Source: Pedobacter westerhofensis
Lineage (GTDB): Bacteria; Bacteroidota; Bacteroidia; Sphingobacteriales; Sphingobacteriaceae
Assembly: GCF_900182595.1 (NCBI RefSeq)
Contig: NZ_FXTN01000006.1
Location: 124,001-188,000, forward strand
Length of the DNA stretch: 64,000 nucleotides
Direction of reading: 5' to 3'
Numbering within the stretch: the stretch's first letter is position 1; each line of letters opens with the position of its first letter. The notes under the pieces are model-generated. The model did not search any database. It was not told the origin of the DNA and worked only from the letters and a program-made list of their open reading frames with translations. Of the stretch, positions 7,433-16,360 are shown one piece after another. The position numbers were made by a program, and so were the translations under genes.

Positions 7433-7668
7433 AGTATAAGAGGAATCGCACTAGAAAGAAAGAACTGTTTGTTCTGCGTTTCCCATGATGCAGCACAAAG
7501 AAGTGCCAAGCTATACTCTTTCATGTGACCATGCAAATTGCAAGGCATTAATCCTATGGTCTGGATGGTAGATGTGCTGAGAAAAATCAATAAGCATCCA
7601 GCGGCAAAAATACAGGATCTTTACCGCACCAATGGAAAAGACTGCAGGAAACCGAACCTGTGCTGTAG
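7433..7668 (+). pseudogene. IS66-family transposase (TnpC) C-terminal remnant
   Basis: Translation gives RGIALERKNCLFCVSHDAAQ, then a TGA stop, then PCKLQGINPMVWMVDVLRKI and NKHPAAKIQDL; after a one-base slip near 7620 the frame continues LPHQWKRLQETEPVL to a stop at 7668. This matches the conserved end of IS66 transposases (IGRKNWLFAGS-type segment, TCKLNGINP, WL-DVL-I-HP, DLLPxxW). The in-frame stop, the frameshift and the absence of everything upstream show a dead fragment. No terminal inverted repeats are recognisable. It abuts the stop of the MazG-like gene, so an insertion and deletion probably shaped this edge. Confidence 0.82.
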
Positions 7669-7693
7669 TGTTAGCTTACTTCCCCACAAGTAG

Positions 7694-8001
7694 AAAGAGA
7701 TGAACATTAATAGTACAAAACCATCAGGAAACGAAAATGTGCTCTCATTAAACATGTATAGTAAAATTCTAAACAGGGGCAGTAATACATGTATGTGGGT
7801 TTACTATTTAAGATAAAGGCATTATTAGGGAGCCAGCTATTTACCAGAATGTAGTAACAGACTTGATCAAAGAAATTCAGTAAATCATTATCATTTAACG
7901 GTGAGATACTGAGATACTGGCTATCGTATCGTCAAAAATTGAGGAATAATAAAATGGTAAAATTTTAAATGTATTTACACTTGAAAAAAACAAACCAAAT
8001 A
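7694..8001. other. Gene-free stretch between IS66 remnant and DUF202 gene
   Basis: No open frame with coding character is seen on either strand. The only notable pattern is a short tandem duplication (GAGATACTGAGATACTGG near 7903). It may be further insertion-sequence debris. Confidence 0.4.
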
Positions 8002-8391
8002 TCATGTGGTTTTCATCAAATAAATTAATAAAAGCACACTTACTAAGAAAATCATAATAGTTATGATTTTGACAAACATGGTGGAATGATAATACCTGCC
8101 CTCATCTAATTGTCTTTTAGTATTCATATAACTGAGGTATGAAAAAATGACTACACATGTACCTAATGCGACAATGAATATGCCGATGACCCGCGAATCA
8201 CCTGTCTGATGTATATGCATTTGATTGCCCAATACTGCGGTTACCTGTTTCATAAATAGCGAGAACTTCACTACCACAAATCCAAAACCCATGATACCGA
8301 TTCCTGTTCTAATCCAGGCTAAAAAAGTTCGTTCATTGGCCAGATGATCATTAGCGCCTGCTGCACTTTTCCTGTTATTTGAACTTTCCAT
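8002..8391 (-). CDS. DUF202 (YidH-type) inner-membrane protein
   Basis: About 129 residues from the ATG at 8391 (MESSNNRKSAAGANDHLANE). A longer frame to 8439 runs into the terminator hairpin 8430-8464, so it is rejected. The motif ANERTFLAWIRTGIGIMGFGFVV is the DUF202 hallmark. Three hydrophobic segments follow (GIGIMGFGFVVVKF, VIGIFIVALGTCVVIFSYL, IITIMIFLVSVLLLIYL), predicting three membrane helices. The function of the family is unknown. It lies just downstream of the efflux operon terminator and is probably transcribed separately. Confidence 0.88.
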   Translation of the reverse strand: MESSNNRKSAAGANDHLANERTFLAWIRTGIGIMGFGFVVVKFSLFMKQVTAVLGNQMHIHQTGDSRVIGIFIVALGTCVVIFSYLSYMNTKRQLDEGRYYHSTMFVKIITIMIFLVSVLLLIYLMKTT

Positions 8392-8423
8392 GTTTAAAAA
8401 TAGCAAAACTATTACCACATCAA

Positions 8424-8464
8424 TATAAAAATCCCTCAATCATACATATAATGATTGAGGGATT
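8424..8464 (-). terminator. Rho-independent terminator of the first RND operon
   Basis: AATCCCTCAATCAT (8430-8443) and ATGATTGAGGGATT (8451-8464) form a perfect 14-bp stem with a 7-nt loop. On the minus strand it is followed by TTTTTAT. It lies 20 nt after the adaptor stop codon. Confidence 0.85.
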
Positions 8465-8483
8465 ACAACGCTGATGGTTACTC

Positions 8484-9593
8484 CTATTTTATAGCCGTAC
8501 CTTCTTTAATTTCATCTGTAGCATGCAATATGATATGATCTCCGGGTTTAATATCCCCAACAATCTCAGTTGAGTCTGTCCCTACTAAGCCCTCTTTGAT
8601 GGGTGTTAAAACTGCCTTATTTTTCACGACCTTAATCACATATTGATTTTCTGTAGACCTAACTATAGTATGATTGGGCACTAAAAGTGATTGGGCAGCT
8701 GTCATCAATGGAATTTTAACTTCTCCGTACATACCTGGTTTAAGCACTAAGTCAGAATTGTTAATATCAATTTCTATAGCTTCGGATCTGCCGTCACCCA
8801 GCGAATTAGCTGAACGGCTGATCATCGCCTTCCGGTTTAACCCTGGAATGGCCGTAAAATTGACATACACCGCTTTCTTTAGATTCACCTTTTCTACATA
8901 CGCCTCGGGTATGTAAACCTCCAAACGAAGTTTTTGTAAGTGCTGAAGGATCAACAGCGGCTGGCTTGCCTTAGCGGCACCAGATAATGCTCCCGCAGAC
9001 ACATTCCTCTGTATAACTACACCATCAAAAGGGGCCCTAATGGTTAAATAACCTTGCATACTGCGAACTGAGGTTACATTTGCCTTTTGAGAGTCGGCCA
9101 CAGCCTGGTCGCCACGCATTTTAGAAAGTGCATTATCCAGATCCAGGGAGGAGACAGCCCCAGCTTCTTTGGCGGCATCTTTCAAACGCCGGTATTTATC
9201 TTCACTGGCGCGTGCTACTTCCTGCGCCTGTAAATATTGCGCCTGTGCAGCTTTTAATTGCGACTCAATCTCGGGTGCTTCCAGTTCTATCAGGAGCTGG
9301 CCTTTTTTAACTTCACTGCCACGGTCTACATATACCTTTTTAACAAAACCGTTGGCTTTTGGATAAATGGCTACCTCATCAAAAGGTTTTAACTGCCCTG
9401 GTAAACGCACTTCTGACGCCAGACCTTTTTGTGTTATGGTACCAATATCATACCCGCTATTTAAAGCAGCAGACTTACCAGAGAGATCTTTAGGAGATTC
9501 TTTACTGGTACATGCACTGATGCAGGCAATAAGAATTATTGAAGGGACCCATTTTTGGATACCATTTTTTGTGAATTTATTTTGTGTTTTCAT
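8484..9593 (-). CDS. RND efflux periplasmic adaptor (membrane fusion protein)
   Basis: A 369-residue HlyD/AcrA-type adaptor. The N-terminus has a hydrophobic stretch ending in a lipobox (IILIACISACTSK), so it is probably an inner-membrane-anchored lipoprotein. The lipoyl half-motifs (VYVDRGSEVKKGQLLIELEA and YLTIRAPFDGVVIQRNVSAG) flank an alpha-hairpin around residues 105-175 that should contact the outer-membrane channel, followed by beta-barrel and membrane-proximal domains. The gene overlaps the RND pump gene by 17 bp, indicating translational coupling. It completes a tripartite pump with 9577-12804 and 12809-14197. Substrate unknown. Confidence 0.93.
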   Translation of the reverse strand: MKTQNKFTKNGIQKWVPSIILIACISACTSKESPKDLSGKSAALNSGYDIGTITQKGLASEVRLPGQLKPFDEVAIYPKANGFVKKVYVDRGSEVKKGQLLIELEAPEIESQLKAAQAQYLQAQEVARASEDKYRRLKDAAKEAGAVSSLDLDNALSKMRGDQAVADSQKANVTSVRSMQGYLTIRAPFDGVVIQRNVSAGALSGAAKASQPLLILQHLQKLRLEVYIPEAYVEKVNLKKAVYVNFTAIPGLNRKAMISRSANSLGDGRSEAIEIDINNSDLVLKPGMYGEVKIPLMTAAQSLLVPNHTIVRSTENQYVIKVVKNKAVLTPIKEGLVGTDSTEIVGDIKPGDHIILHATDEIKEGTAIK

Positions 9594-12500
9594 TGTGATC
9601 AGGCATTAAAGAAGGTGATTCATAAGTCGTTTTACGCTGTATCCCAGCAAAAACCTGTGGTAGAATAAATAAAGCGGCTAAAGTAGAGGCAAATAATCCA
9701 CCGATTACGGCCACACCCAGTGGGGCGGTTTGTTCTCCGGCTTCGCCCATTCCAGAGGCCATGGGGATCATACCGGCAATCATTGCCAAACTGGTCATCA
9801 GAATAGGTCTTAAACGTACAGAAGCACTGACAATAGCCGATTTTTTAGCATCATGATATTCCAGCCGTAATTTCTCGGCATTGGTTACAATCAGAATTGC
9901 ATTGGCTACGGATACCCCTGTTGACATGATCATTCCCATATACGACTGCAAATTTAATGTAGCACCCGTGAGCAGCAGGGCAGTCAATGAACCTAAAATA
10001 ACTGCCGGAACGGTAGACAATACTGTTAAAGAAAGTTTAAAAGATTGATAGTTGGCAGCAAGCAGGAGGAAGATCACCAGGATAGCATACAACAAGCCAT
10101 TCTGTAAACTTGCTAATGTTTCAGTTAGTAAGGTAGACATACCTTTGATATCAACAAGCAATCCTTTTGCTGGTGTACCCAGACTATTTACCGCGTCTGT
10201 TACGTCTTTGGTGGCTGTGCCCAAATCCATTTTGTTGATATTTGCACTTACTGTCAAAAATCTTCTAGGCCCGGTACGGTCATACTCCCCGGGCGCATAA
10301 GTGGTAGTAAACTGAGCTATATCACCCAATACCGGACTGGTCCTTCCACTGACCAACGGAATCTCACGCAGCTCATCCATCGTATTCATCACGTATTCAG
10401 GGACCTGTACCTGCACCTGGTAGGTATAGGCCGACTTTTCATCCAGCCATTGGTTTTTTTGGGTAAACCTGCTTGAGGAAGTACTTGCCGTTACCGATCG
10501 GGAAATATCTTCCAAATTTAAGCCAAACTGAGCTGCCTTAAAACGGTCAATTTTGATTGATACCACCGGCATTTTTAGTGGCTGCGCAATCTGTACATCT
10601 CTCAGGTAACTTATTTTACTCAGTTTCCCCACTATTTTTTTTGCGTAATCTGTGATCTGATCCATGTCTTTGCCCGCAACACGCACCTCAATTGGTGTTG
10701 CTGCACCCTGACTCATGATTTTCTCGGTCATGTCAATTGGCTCAAAATTAAGCCTCAACTCGGGTATAGCATATTTGATGTTCTTACGTAATGCATCTTT
10801 AAGTTCATCCATATTCACCTTATATTCTGCATCCAGGTTAACCTGTACTACTGCTTCATGGGTACCTGTGTTAAAGATATAGAGGTTACTGGTACCGTAG
10901 CTGCTTGGAATAATCCCCACATAGGCAGAACTGATGGCCACCTTATGATCTACCGTTTTATCAATGATCTGCAATACCTTTTTCATCGCATCCTCTGTGC
11001 GTTCCAGTCTGGTCCCATCGGGCATTTTAATTCTCAGCTGGAACTGGCCGTTGTTCACCTTAGGCATCATATCCTTTCCAATGATCACAAAACAAAATCC
11101 GGCAAGGGCTATTACACCTATGAGGTAAACTGGAACCATAATCTTTCGGACACCCATCAATCTCTCAATGATTCGCATATAGCTAAGTTTAACACGTTCA
11201 AAGAGGTCGTTTTTCTCAGGATGTTCCTTTTCCTCCCGCAGGTGATTGTTTACCTGGTCGATTTCAGCAGGGTCTAATGCTTCACCTGCATGTGCATGCA
11301 CATCTGCATGGTTATAATGCTGGTATTGTTCTGCTTTGATCAGCCAGTTGCAAAGTATAGGCACCAATGTTTGGGCAATCACAAAGGAAACAATCATGGT
11401 AAATCCAATAGACAGTGATAAAGGCAGGAACATCGCTTTAGGAATACCATTCATCATAAATGAGGGTGCAAACACCGCAAGGATACAAAGCAGGATGAGC
11501 ATCAGGGGAAAAGCGATCTCCTCACATGCATCATAAATGGCTACCTTTTTACTTTTACCCATTTCCAGATGCTGGTGAACATTCTCTATCGTTACCGTGG
11601 CCTGGTCTACCAGAATTCCGATAGCTAATGCCAGCCCGCTCAGGGTCATAATATTGATCGTCTGACCAAACATACCCAGCAGCAATACCCCAATAAGAAT
11701 CGATACTGGAATTGTGATGACAACGATCAGGCTACTCCGCCAGTCTCTTAAAAATAGTAACACCATTAGCCCCGTAAGAATGGCGCCTAGCGTTCCCTCA
11801 GTAACTAAGCTCTCTACAGCATTCACCACAAAAACAGACTGGTCAAATTCATAAGAGATCTTAACATCATCTGGCAAAAGGCTCTGCATTTCGGGAATTT
11901 TGCTTTTCAGTTGTTTTACCACTTCCCAGGTCGAAGCATCAGCCGTTTTTACCACCGGAATATATACTGATCTTTTTCCATTGATCAGCGCATAATCTAC
12001 CGTGATATCTGCGGCATCAGCTACCCGGGCAACGTCCTTTACCAATACCGGCACGCCATCTTTCATCGTGACAGGAATATTGCCAAATTCTTCAACTTTT
12101 TGAACCAATGAATTAAGGGTGGTCACAAACATATTATCACCTAGACGTAAGTTCCCTGAAGGCGACATTACATTGTACTTGGCCAATGCCTCTACCACTT
12201 CATCAGGTGTAATGCTATAACTTCTCAATTTATCAGGGTTTACACTTATAGTGATCGTGCGTGAATTTGCACCAAATGGTGGCGGCGCGGAAAGTCCTGC
12301 AACTGCCGAGAACATCGGGCGAATCCTGGTAGCTGCCATATCATAGATTTCCTTTAGGCTACGACTTTTACCAGATAAGACCAGCTGGCCTACGGGCAGC
12401 GAAGAAGCATCGAACCTTACCACCTGCGGAGGCAGCGCCCCCGGAGGAAAAAATTTCATGGCTCGGTTTACCTGTAATGCCACCTGGGCAGAGGCTTCGG

Positions 12501-12804
12501 CCATATTGGTACTTTCGTAAAAGCTCAGTTTTAGCATCGTTAAACCCTGTATGTTTTTGGTAGTAATATTTTTCACCCCATTTACATAGAGAAACTGATC
12601 CTGCAAGCGGGTAGAGAAAAACCCTTCCATCTGTTTCGGAGACATCCCCCCATAGGATTCTATGACGTAGATGGTGGGTTGGTTTAATTGTGGAAATATA
12701 TCTATCGGAATTTTTAATACACTCAGTACAGAGAATATGAGTAAACTAAAGGTGACAACTACTATAGTTATCGGCCTTTTTAATGCGGAGGTGACCAGTG
12801 ACAT
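9577..12804 (-). CDS. RND efflux pump inner-membrane subunit with unusual proton-relay residues
   Basis: A 1075-residue RND permease: an N-terminal membrane helix (RPITIVVVTFSLLIFSVLSVL), two large periplasmic porter/docking segments, and two blocks of membrane helices. TM4 reads GILVDQATVTIENV where drug pumps of the AcrB class have VDDA, so the second Asp is Gln. TM10 reads GVSVANAILIVTNA where AcrB has the conserved Lys (AKNAI), here Ala. One Asp remains. The cytoplasmic loop near residue 500 is His-rich (QHYNHADVHAHAGE). This suggests a divergent RND clade, probably still proton-driven but with a different relay; drug or metal export cannot be decided from sequence. Confidence 0.93.
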   Translation of the reverse strand: MSLVTSALKRPITIVVVTFSLLIFSVLSVLKIPIDIFPQLNQPTIYVIESYGGMSPKQMEGFFSTRLQDQFLYVNGVKNITTKNIQGLTMLKLSFYESTNMAEASAQVALQVNRAMKFFPPGALPPQVVRFDASSLPVGQLVLSGKSRSLKEIYDMAATRIRPMFSAVAGLSAPPPFGANSRTITISVNPDKLRSYSITPDEVVEALAKYNVMSPSGNLRLGDNMFVTTLNSLVQKVEEFGNIPVTMKDGVPVLVKDVARVADAADITVDYALINGKRSVYIPVVKTADASTWEVVKQLKSKIPEMQSLLPDDVKISYEFDQSVFVVNAVESLVTEGTLGAILTGLMVLLFLRDWRSSLIVVITIPVSILIGVLLLGMFGQTINIMTLSGLALAIGILVDQATVTIENVHQHLEMGKSKKVAIYDACEEIAFPLMLILLCILAVFAPSFMMNGIPKAMFLPLSLSIGFTMIVSFVIAQTLVPILCNWLIKAEQYQHYNHADVHAHAGEALDPAEIDQVNNHLREEKEHPEKNDLFERVKLSYMRIIERLMGVRKIMVPVYLIGVIALAGFCFVIIGKDMMPKVNNGQFQLRIKMPDGTRLERTEDAMKKVLQIIDKTVDHKVAISSAYVGIIPSSYGTSNLYIFNTGTHEAVVQVNLDAEYKVNMDELKDALRKNIKYAIPELRLNFEPIDMTEKIMSQGAATPIEVRVAGKDMDQITDYAKKIVGKLSKISYLRDVQIAQPLKMPVVSIKIDRFKAAQFGLNLEDISRSVTASTSSSRFTQKNQWLDEKSAYTYQVQVQVPEYVMNTMDELREIPLVSGRTSPVLGDIAQFTTTYAPGEYDRTGPRRFLTVSANINKMDLGTATKDVTDAVNSLGTPAKGLLVDIKGMSTLLTETLASLQNGLLYAILVIFLLLAANYQSFKLSLTVLSTVPAVILGSLTALLLTGATLNLQSYMGMIMSTGVSVANAILIVTNAEKLRLEYHDAKKSAIVSASVRLRPILMTSLAMIAGMIPMASGMGEAGEQTAPLGVAVIGGLFASTLAALFILPQVFAGIQRKTTYESPSLMPDHNENTK

Positions 12805-12808
12805 AAAA

Positions 12809-14197
12809 TTATTTTAAAGAATTTAAAACCAGACCTACCTGATTGCGTGTAATCGCTTTTTGGAATACAGCGCGGCACAATGTGTATTTAGCAATGGCAA
12901 AATCTGCTTCTGCACGGTACAGCAGATTTAGGGCTATGTTGAGCTCAATGATATTGATCAGTCCGTTTTTATACAGCGAGAACTTTTGTCGGTAAGCAGC
13001 CCGCGATGCGGAAAGCTGGTGTGGGATTTCATTCAATCGTGCAACTGCGGTTTGCAGCTCAGCATCTGCCTGTTTGATTTGTGTATCCAGGTTAACTGCC
13101 TGTTCTGTTAAACGGCTCTGCTCATAGGAGGACGTGCTCCTTTGCGTATTGAGCCGCAACTGCTGTCTTTTGATATCTGTGATATTAAAACTGATACCTA
13201 AACCCACCAGGTAATTTGTCCTGCTCAAACCCCAGCCATTATTTAATGCGCCAAATTCGCTATCCTGATTTATAGAGGATCCCCTACCCCACACAGCACC
13301 TTCAAGCATGAGTTTGGGTAAATTAGATTTACGGATCACTTTTTCTTTCTGCAAGCTGTTTTCGTAGCGGGACTGATAATAACTGATCAGCGGATGGGCG
13401 GAGTTATTCTCCTGTGCAGGCATCTGTAGTGACAATGAAATCAACCGTGCTGAAATTGTGCTGTCTGCTATAATTTTAACCGCATCAATGCCACTGATGG
13501 CAGCCAATTGTAGTTGCAGTTGCGTATATTTATTGTTCAGCTCCAGTAAGGTTAATCTTGACTTGGATAATTCAGCTTCAGCAATGCTTGTATCCACTCC
13601 GGCAATAATTCCACTTTTAGCCAATGCCTGGATGGATGAACGGATCTGCTGGTTCCTGGTAATATTTTCCTGTTGGATGACTACCAGGTTCTGGTATTGG
13701 AAGAGTTGCAAATACCCTTCAATAGCAGAAGTTTGCAATTGATATTTTGTTAATTTGAACTGCTGCTTTTCAACATTCACATCAGCCGCGGCCGCCTTAT
13801 TCTGCGCGTTAAACAGACCGAAATTGTAAATTTCCCAGTCTAGTGTGGCAACACCAAGATTTGAGATTGCATTAGAGGGATCATTTGCCGGTCTTACTCC
13901 GCCTGTATTGGATGGAACGATTCCGAAACCAAAATATGCTCCAGGCACATTATTATTCGTACCAAGGTCGGCCTGGTAATTGACTTTAATACTTGGTAAC
14001 CAGTTATATTTGGTTTCTCTTGCAAGTGATTGCCGAATACTGACTGCGGCAGAGTCTGCAATTAATGATGGTGCTTTTAAAGTGACACTGGAAACCAAAT
14101 CGGCAACAGACAAGGTGTGATCCTGCACCTGGGCAGATAACACTTGTGTGAGCAGGACTAATCCAATGACACCTGATAACTTTTTAAGGATAATCAT
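12809..14197 (-). CDS. TolC-family outer-membrane efflux channel
   Basis: A 462-residue protein with a signal peptide (LSGVIGLVLLTQVLSAQ) and the duplicated helical architecture of TolC proteins: long amphipathic helices around 140-240 (QTSAIEGYLQLFQYQNLVVIQ) and 350-440 (NLDTQIKQADAELQTAVARL), and beta-barrel segments near KVNYQADLG and GLGISFNITD. It should form the trimeric outer-membrane exit duct of the pump encoded downstream; the gap to the RND gene is 4 bp. It is probably the first main gene of this operon, after the small gene at 14278-14658. Confidence 0.92.
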   Translation of the reverse strand: MIILKKLSGVIGLVLLTQVLSAQVQDHTLSVADLVSSVTLKAPSLIADSAAVSIRQSLARETKYNWLPSIKVNYQADLGTNNNVPGAYFGFGIVPSNTGGVRPANDPSNAISNLGVATLDWEIYNFGLFNAQNKAAAADVNVEKQQFKLTKYQLQTSAIEGYLQLFQYQNLVVIQQENITRNQQIRSSIQALAKSGIIAGVDTSIAEAELSKSRLTLLELNNKYTQLQLQLAAISGIDAVKIIADSTISARLISLSLQMPAQENNSAHPLISYYQSRYENSLQKEKVIRKSNLPKLMLEGAVWGRGSSINQDSEFGALNNGWGLSRTNYLVGLGISFNITDIKRQQLRLNTQRSTSSYEQSRLTEQAVNLDTQIKQADAELQTAVARLNEIPHQLSASRAAYRQKFSLYKNGLINIIELNIALNLLYRAEADFAIAKYTLCRAVFQKAITRNQVGLVLNSLK

Positions 14198-14277
14198 GTG
14201 TTAAAAATTGAAGAGAACAACATAGACCTCGCCTGCCAAATGAAATTGGCACACGTTAGAGATTCAATGTATTTTTC

Positions 14278-14658
14278 TTAAATTGTTAACTTTCCGAGGG
14301 GGAGGTAGATATCTCTTTCTGGAAGTACCCTTAAAGACAGTTGTGTGAGAAAACTATTGCTAAAAAGGTGTAATGAACTAATTGGAGCAAAAAGTCTTTC
14401 TATGAGTAAGTAGCAAAACTTACTGATCAGATCAAAACCTCCATCGCTCAGTCTTTGCTGGATTGCAATAACCTGGGCAAGATCATCTTCAAGGTAATCC
14501 TGTTTCCGTTTACTAAAGAGCTTTTGAAGTAGCCATATGTTTACCTCACCGTCATTGGTGTTAGCGTTATGAATAAGGCCAAAACCTACTAAAGGTTTTA
14601 TGCTAAGCATTAAACCTGCAATTAAAAATAGTATTTTAATTAGCTTTAGAGTTTTCAT
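14278..14658 (-). CDS. Small membrane-anchored or exported hypothetical protein before the efflux operon
   Basis: About 126 residues from the ATG at 14658 (MKTLKLIKILFLIAGLMLSI). The start has Lys residues and a hydrophobic core like a signal peptide or anchor. The rest is mixed, with a basic-acidic stretch (LLQKLFSKRKQDYLEDDLAQVIAIQQRL) and a second hydrophobic segment (LISKFCYLLIERLFAPISSL). I do not recognise a named family. Its position immediately upstream of TolC on the same strand, with an 80-bp gap, suggests it belongs to the efflux operon. A longer frame to 14688 is possible but less likely. Confidence 0.6.
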   Translation of the reverse strand: MKTLKLIKILFLIAGLMLSIKPLVGFGLIHNANTNDGEVNIWLLQKLFSKRKQDYLEDDLAQVIAIQQRLSDGGFDLISKFCYLLIERLFAPISSLHLFSNSFLTQLSLRVLPERDIYLPLGKLTI

Positions 14659-14791
14659 AATCCTTTTAACTATTCCAAAGATGGACATAAGGTACCTAAT
14701 AGCATAGTAGTATTAAAAATATTACATTGATATCAAATAGTGTCTCAAATTTTTCAAAAAACGGTGGAATACTGAGGCACTGCCATGCGTT

Positions 14792-14979
14792 TTAACAAAT
14801 AAGGAGGATTTCTCTTTTTGCTGTTAAGCTGATGATCGGACTGACAATAGCAATTTGACCCCTTGCTTGGTTGCAGGATCCATGCCATACTTTATAGCCA
14901 AGTTTTGCCACCGCTTTGACGCGGGCAAAACCGATTCTTTTATTTGCCCCATAACTAAGGCTGTTTTTACGTTGCTCAT
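14792..14979 (-). pseudogene. Truncated, frameshifted SDR fragment
   Basis: The frame opens at an ATG at 14979 overlapping the stop of the SnoaL gene and encodes MSNVKTALVMG; after a one-base slip it reads TGANKRIGFARVKAVAKLGY and KVWHGSCNQARGQ, matching the start of the intact SDR at 40422-41150 (TGANKGIGLATVEGLAKQGYKVWLGS). Homology ends after about 45 residues. The equivalent intact cluster (39125-41150) has the same order SDR-SnoaL-SDR with the same overlap, so this is the decayed third gene of a paralogous cassette. Confidence 0.8.
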
Positions 14980-15458
14980 TTTTGAAGGTGTTTTGAACTC
15001 TGTCCGTCTGGTCTTGCATGGTGAGTATAATCGCCTAAAAGGCTCATGACCAAATTACGCTCTTTGAACCACCATATGCCATCAACACGGGCAAAGGTGT
15101 CTTCATACTGGCCGATAATGATCGGCTGAAGTGGAAATTTCCTTTCAAGATCCTGCTGGAATATCGACATATAGGAAGATGCCGTTGCACTCTGGTCATC
15201 AGCATCAATTTTCAAAACTGTGTTTGTAGTTAAATGTGCCGTATGAGGTGTCCCATTCGGGTATACCTGTAAATTTTCAGTCAGGTGTTGTTCAATATGC
15301 GCTGTGCCATCTGCGACTAACCCATCAGATATGATTTTTCCATACTTAAATAATCTGGCTACCCCGGCGAAGTTAGCTGCGTCTAAATAGTGGGTGTACT
15401 GTGCGATAAGATTTTCAATTTCTCTTTCGCTGCTGATTTTATAGCTTGATTGTTCCAT
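14976..15458 (-). CDS. SnoaL-like (NTF2 fold) protein beside SDR
   Basis: A 160-residue protein starting MEQSSYKISSEREIENLIAQ. The helix IENLIAQYTHYLDAANFAGVARLF, the VYPNGTPHTAHLTTNTVLKID strand and the end PLQPIIIGQYEDTFARVDGIWWFKER are typical of SnoaL_4-type proteins, which act as isomerases, hydratases or dehydratases in catabolism and secondary metabolism. The paralogue at 39944-40435 shares start, length and motifs. It lies 53 bp downstream of an SDR gene, and the start of the SDR remnant overlaps its stop. The operon runs MFS, SDR, SnoaL, broken SDR. Confidence 0.88.
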   Translation of the reverse strand: MEQSSYKISSEREIENLIAQYTHYLDAANFAGVARLFKYGKIISDGLVADGTAHIEQHLTENLQVYPNGTPHTAHLTTNTVLKIDADDQSATASSYMSIFQQDLERKFPLQPIIIGQYEDTFARVDGIWWFKERNLVMSLLGDYTHHARPDGQSSKHLQK

Positions 15459-15511
15459 AGCAAAACTAATTTTTTATTGTTGTGATCATGTTTATTTCCT
15501 TTTTTATATGT

Positions 15512-16306
15512 TTATACCACTGGTATCGTACCGCCATCGACTATGTAGTTGACGCCTGTGATATAAGCAGCAGCAGGTGAAACCAGGAAGCCAACAAGTT
15601 CAGCAATGTCTTCCGGTGCGGCCATTTTGCCCATTGGGATACCACCTATCTTATCCATCATGACTTGTGTAGCTTCATCAATTGTTTTGCCTAAAGCATT
15701 AGCAAAATCACCTAAAAAGGCTTGCATTGCCCCTGTTTTAACTGGTCCTGGAGAAACGGTCAATACGCGTACGCCTTTGCTGGCAAGTTCATTGGATAAG
15801 CCTTTACTATAATTATCCAATGCAGCTTTTGCTGCACCATATGGCATATTCGCCTCCCAAAGTGGTAACTGGCTGTTAATAGAAGAAATGTGAATAATTA
15901 CACCTTCTCCAGCTTCCAGCATTTTTGGTAATAATGCCCTGTCCAAATTAACTGGTGCCATCAGATTTAATTGTAAATCATTATTCCAGTGTTCGTGTGT
16001 TAATGTGCCGAACCCGCCAGCCGGGCTGCTTGTACCACCAATGTTGTTTATTAAAATATCAACTTTTCCAAATTTTTCGTTGATTTCATTAGCTAGTTTA
16101 TCGCTTTCCCCAACTTTTGCTAGGTCTGCCGCAATAAAATGATAGGATTGATTTGCATCAGCTGGCTGACTTCTGGCCGTTACAATAATAGTGGCACCTG
16201 CATCTGCGAGTCTGTCTGCAATAGCTTTTCCAATGCCTTTAGTACCGCCTGTTACTAATGCTATTTTTCCGTCTAATCTTGTGTTTGTTTTTTGTGAGTT
16301 TGACAT
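15512..16306 (-). CDS. Classical SDR oxidoreductase (NNxGG type) in MFS operon
   Basis: A 264-residue SDR with TGGTKGIG at 19-26, NNIGG at about 87-91 in place of the usual NNAG, catalytic Ser in HISSIN (about 142), Tyr156 and Lys160 (YGAAK), and a typical C-terminus (ITGVNYIVDGGTIPVV). The NNxGG variant is shared with 22202-22987 and 39125-39919, marking them as one subfamily. It should be soluble and NAD(P)(H)-dependent; the substrate is unknown. It lies 54 bp after the MFS gene and 53 bp before the SnoaL gene, so the three are probably co-transcribed. Confidence 0.92.
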   Translation of the reverse strand: MSNSQKTNTRLDGKIALVTGGTKGIGKAIADRLADAGATIIVTARSQPADANQSYHFIAADLAKVGESDKLANEINEKFGKVDILINNIGGTSSPAGGFGTLTHEHWNNDLQLNLMAPVNLDRALLPKMLEAGEGVIIHISSINSQLPLWEANMPYGAAKAALDNYSKGLSNELASKGVRVLTVSPGPVKTGAMQAFLGDFANALGKTIDEATQVMMDKIGGIPMGKMAAPEDIAELVGFLVSPAAAYITGVNYIVDGGTIPVV

Positions 16307-16360
16307 TTGTTTTTATTTTTAAATTGTTAATTGGATATATATCTATTATGAATGATGTAA

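Noticed and set aside
10858..11277. 139-codon plus-strand frame inside the RND pump gene
   Set aside because: It is antisense to a highly conserved transporter region and has no recognisable protein features.
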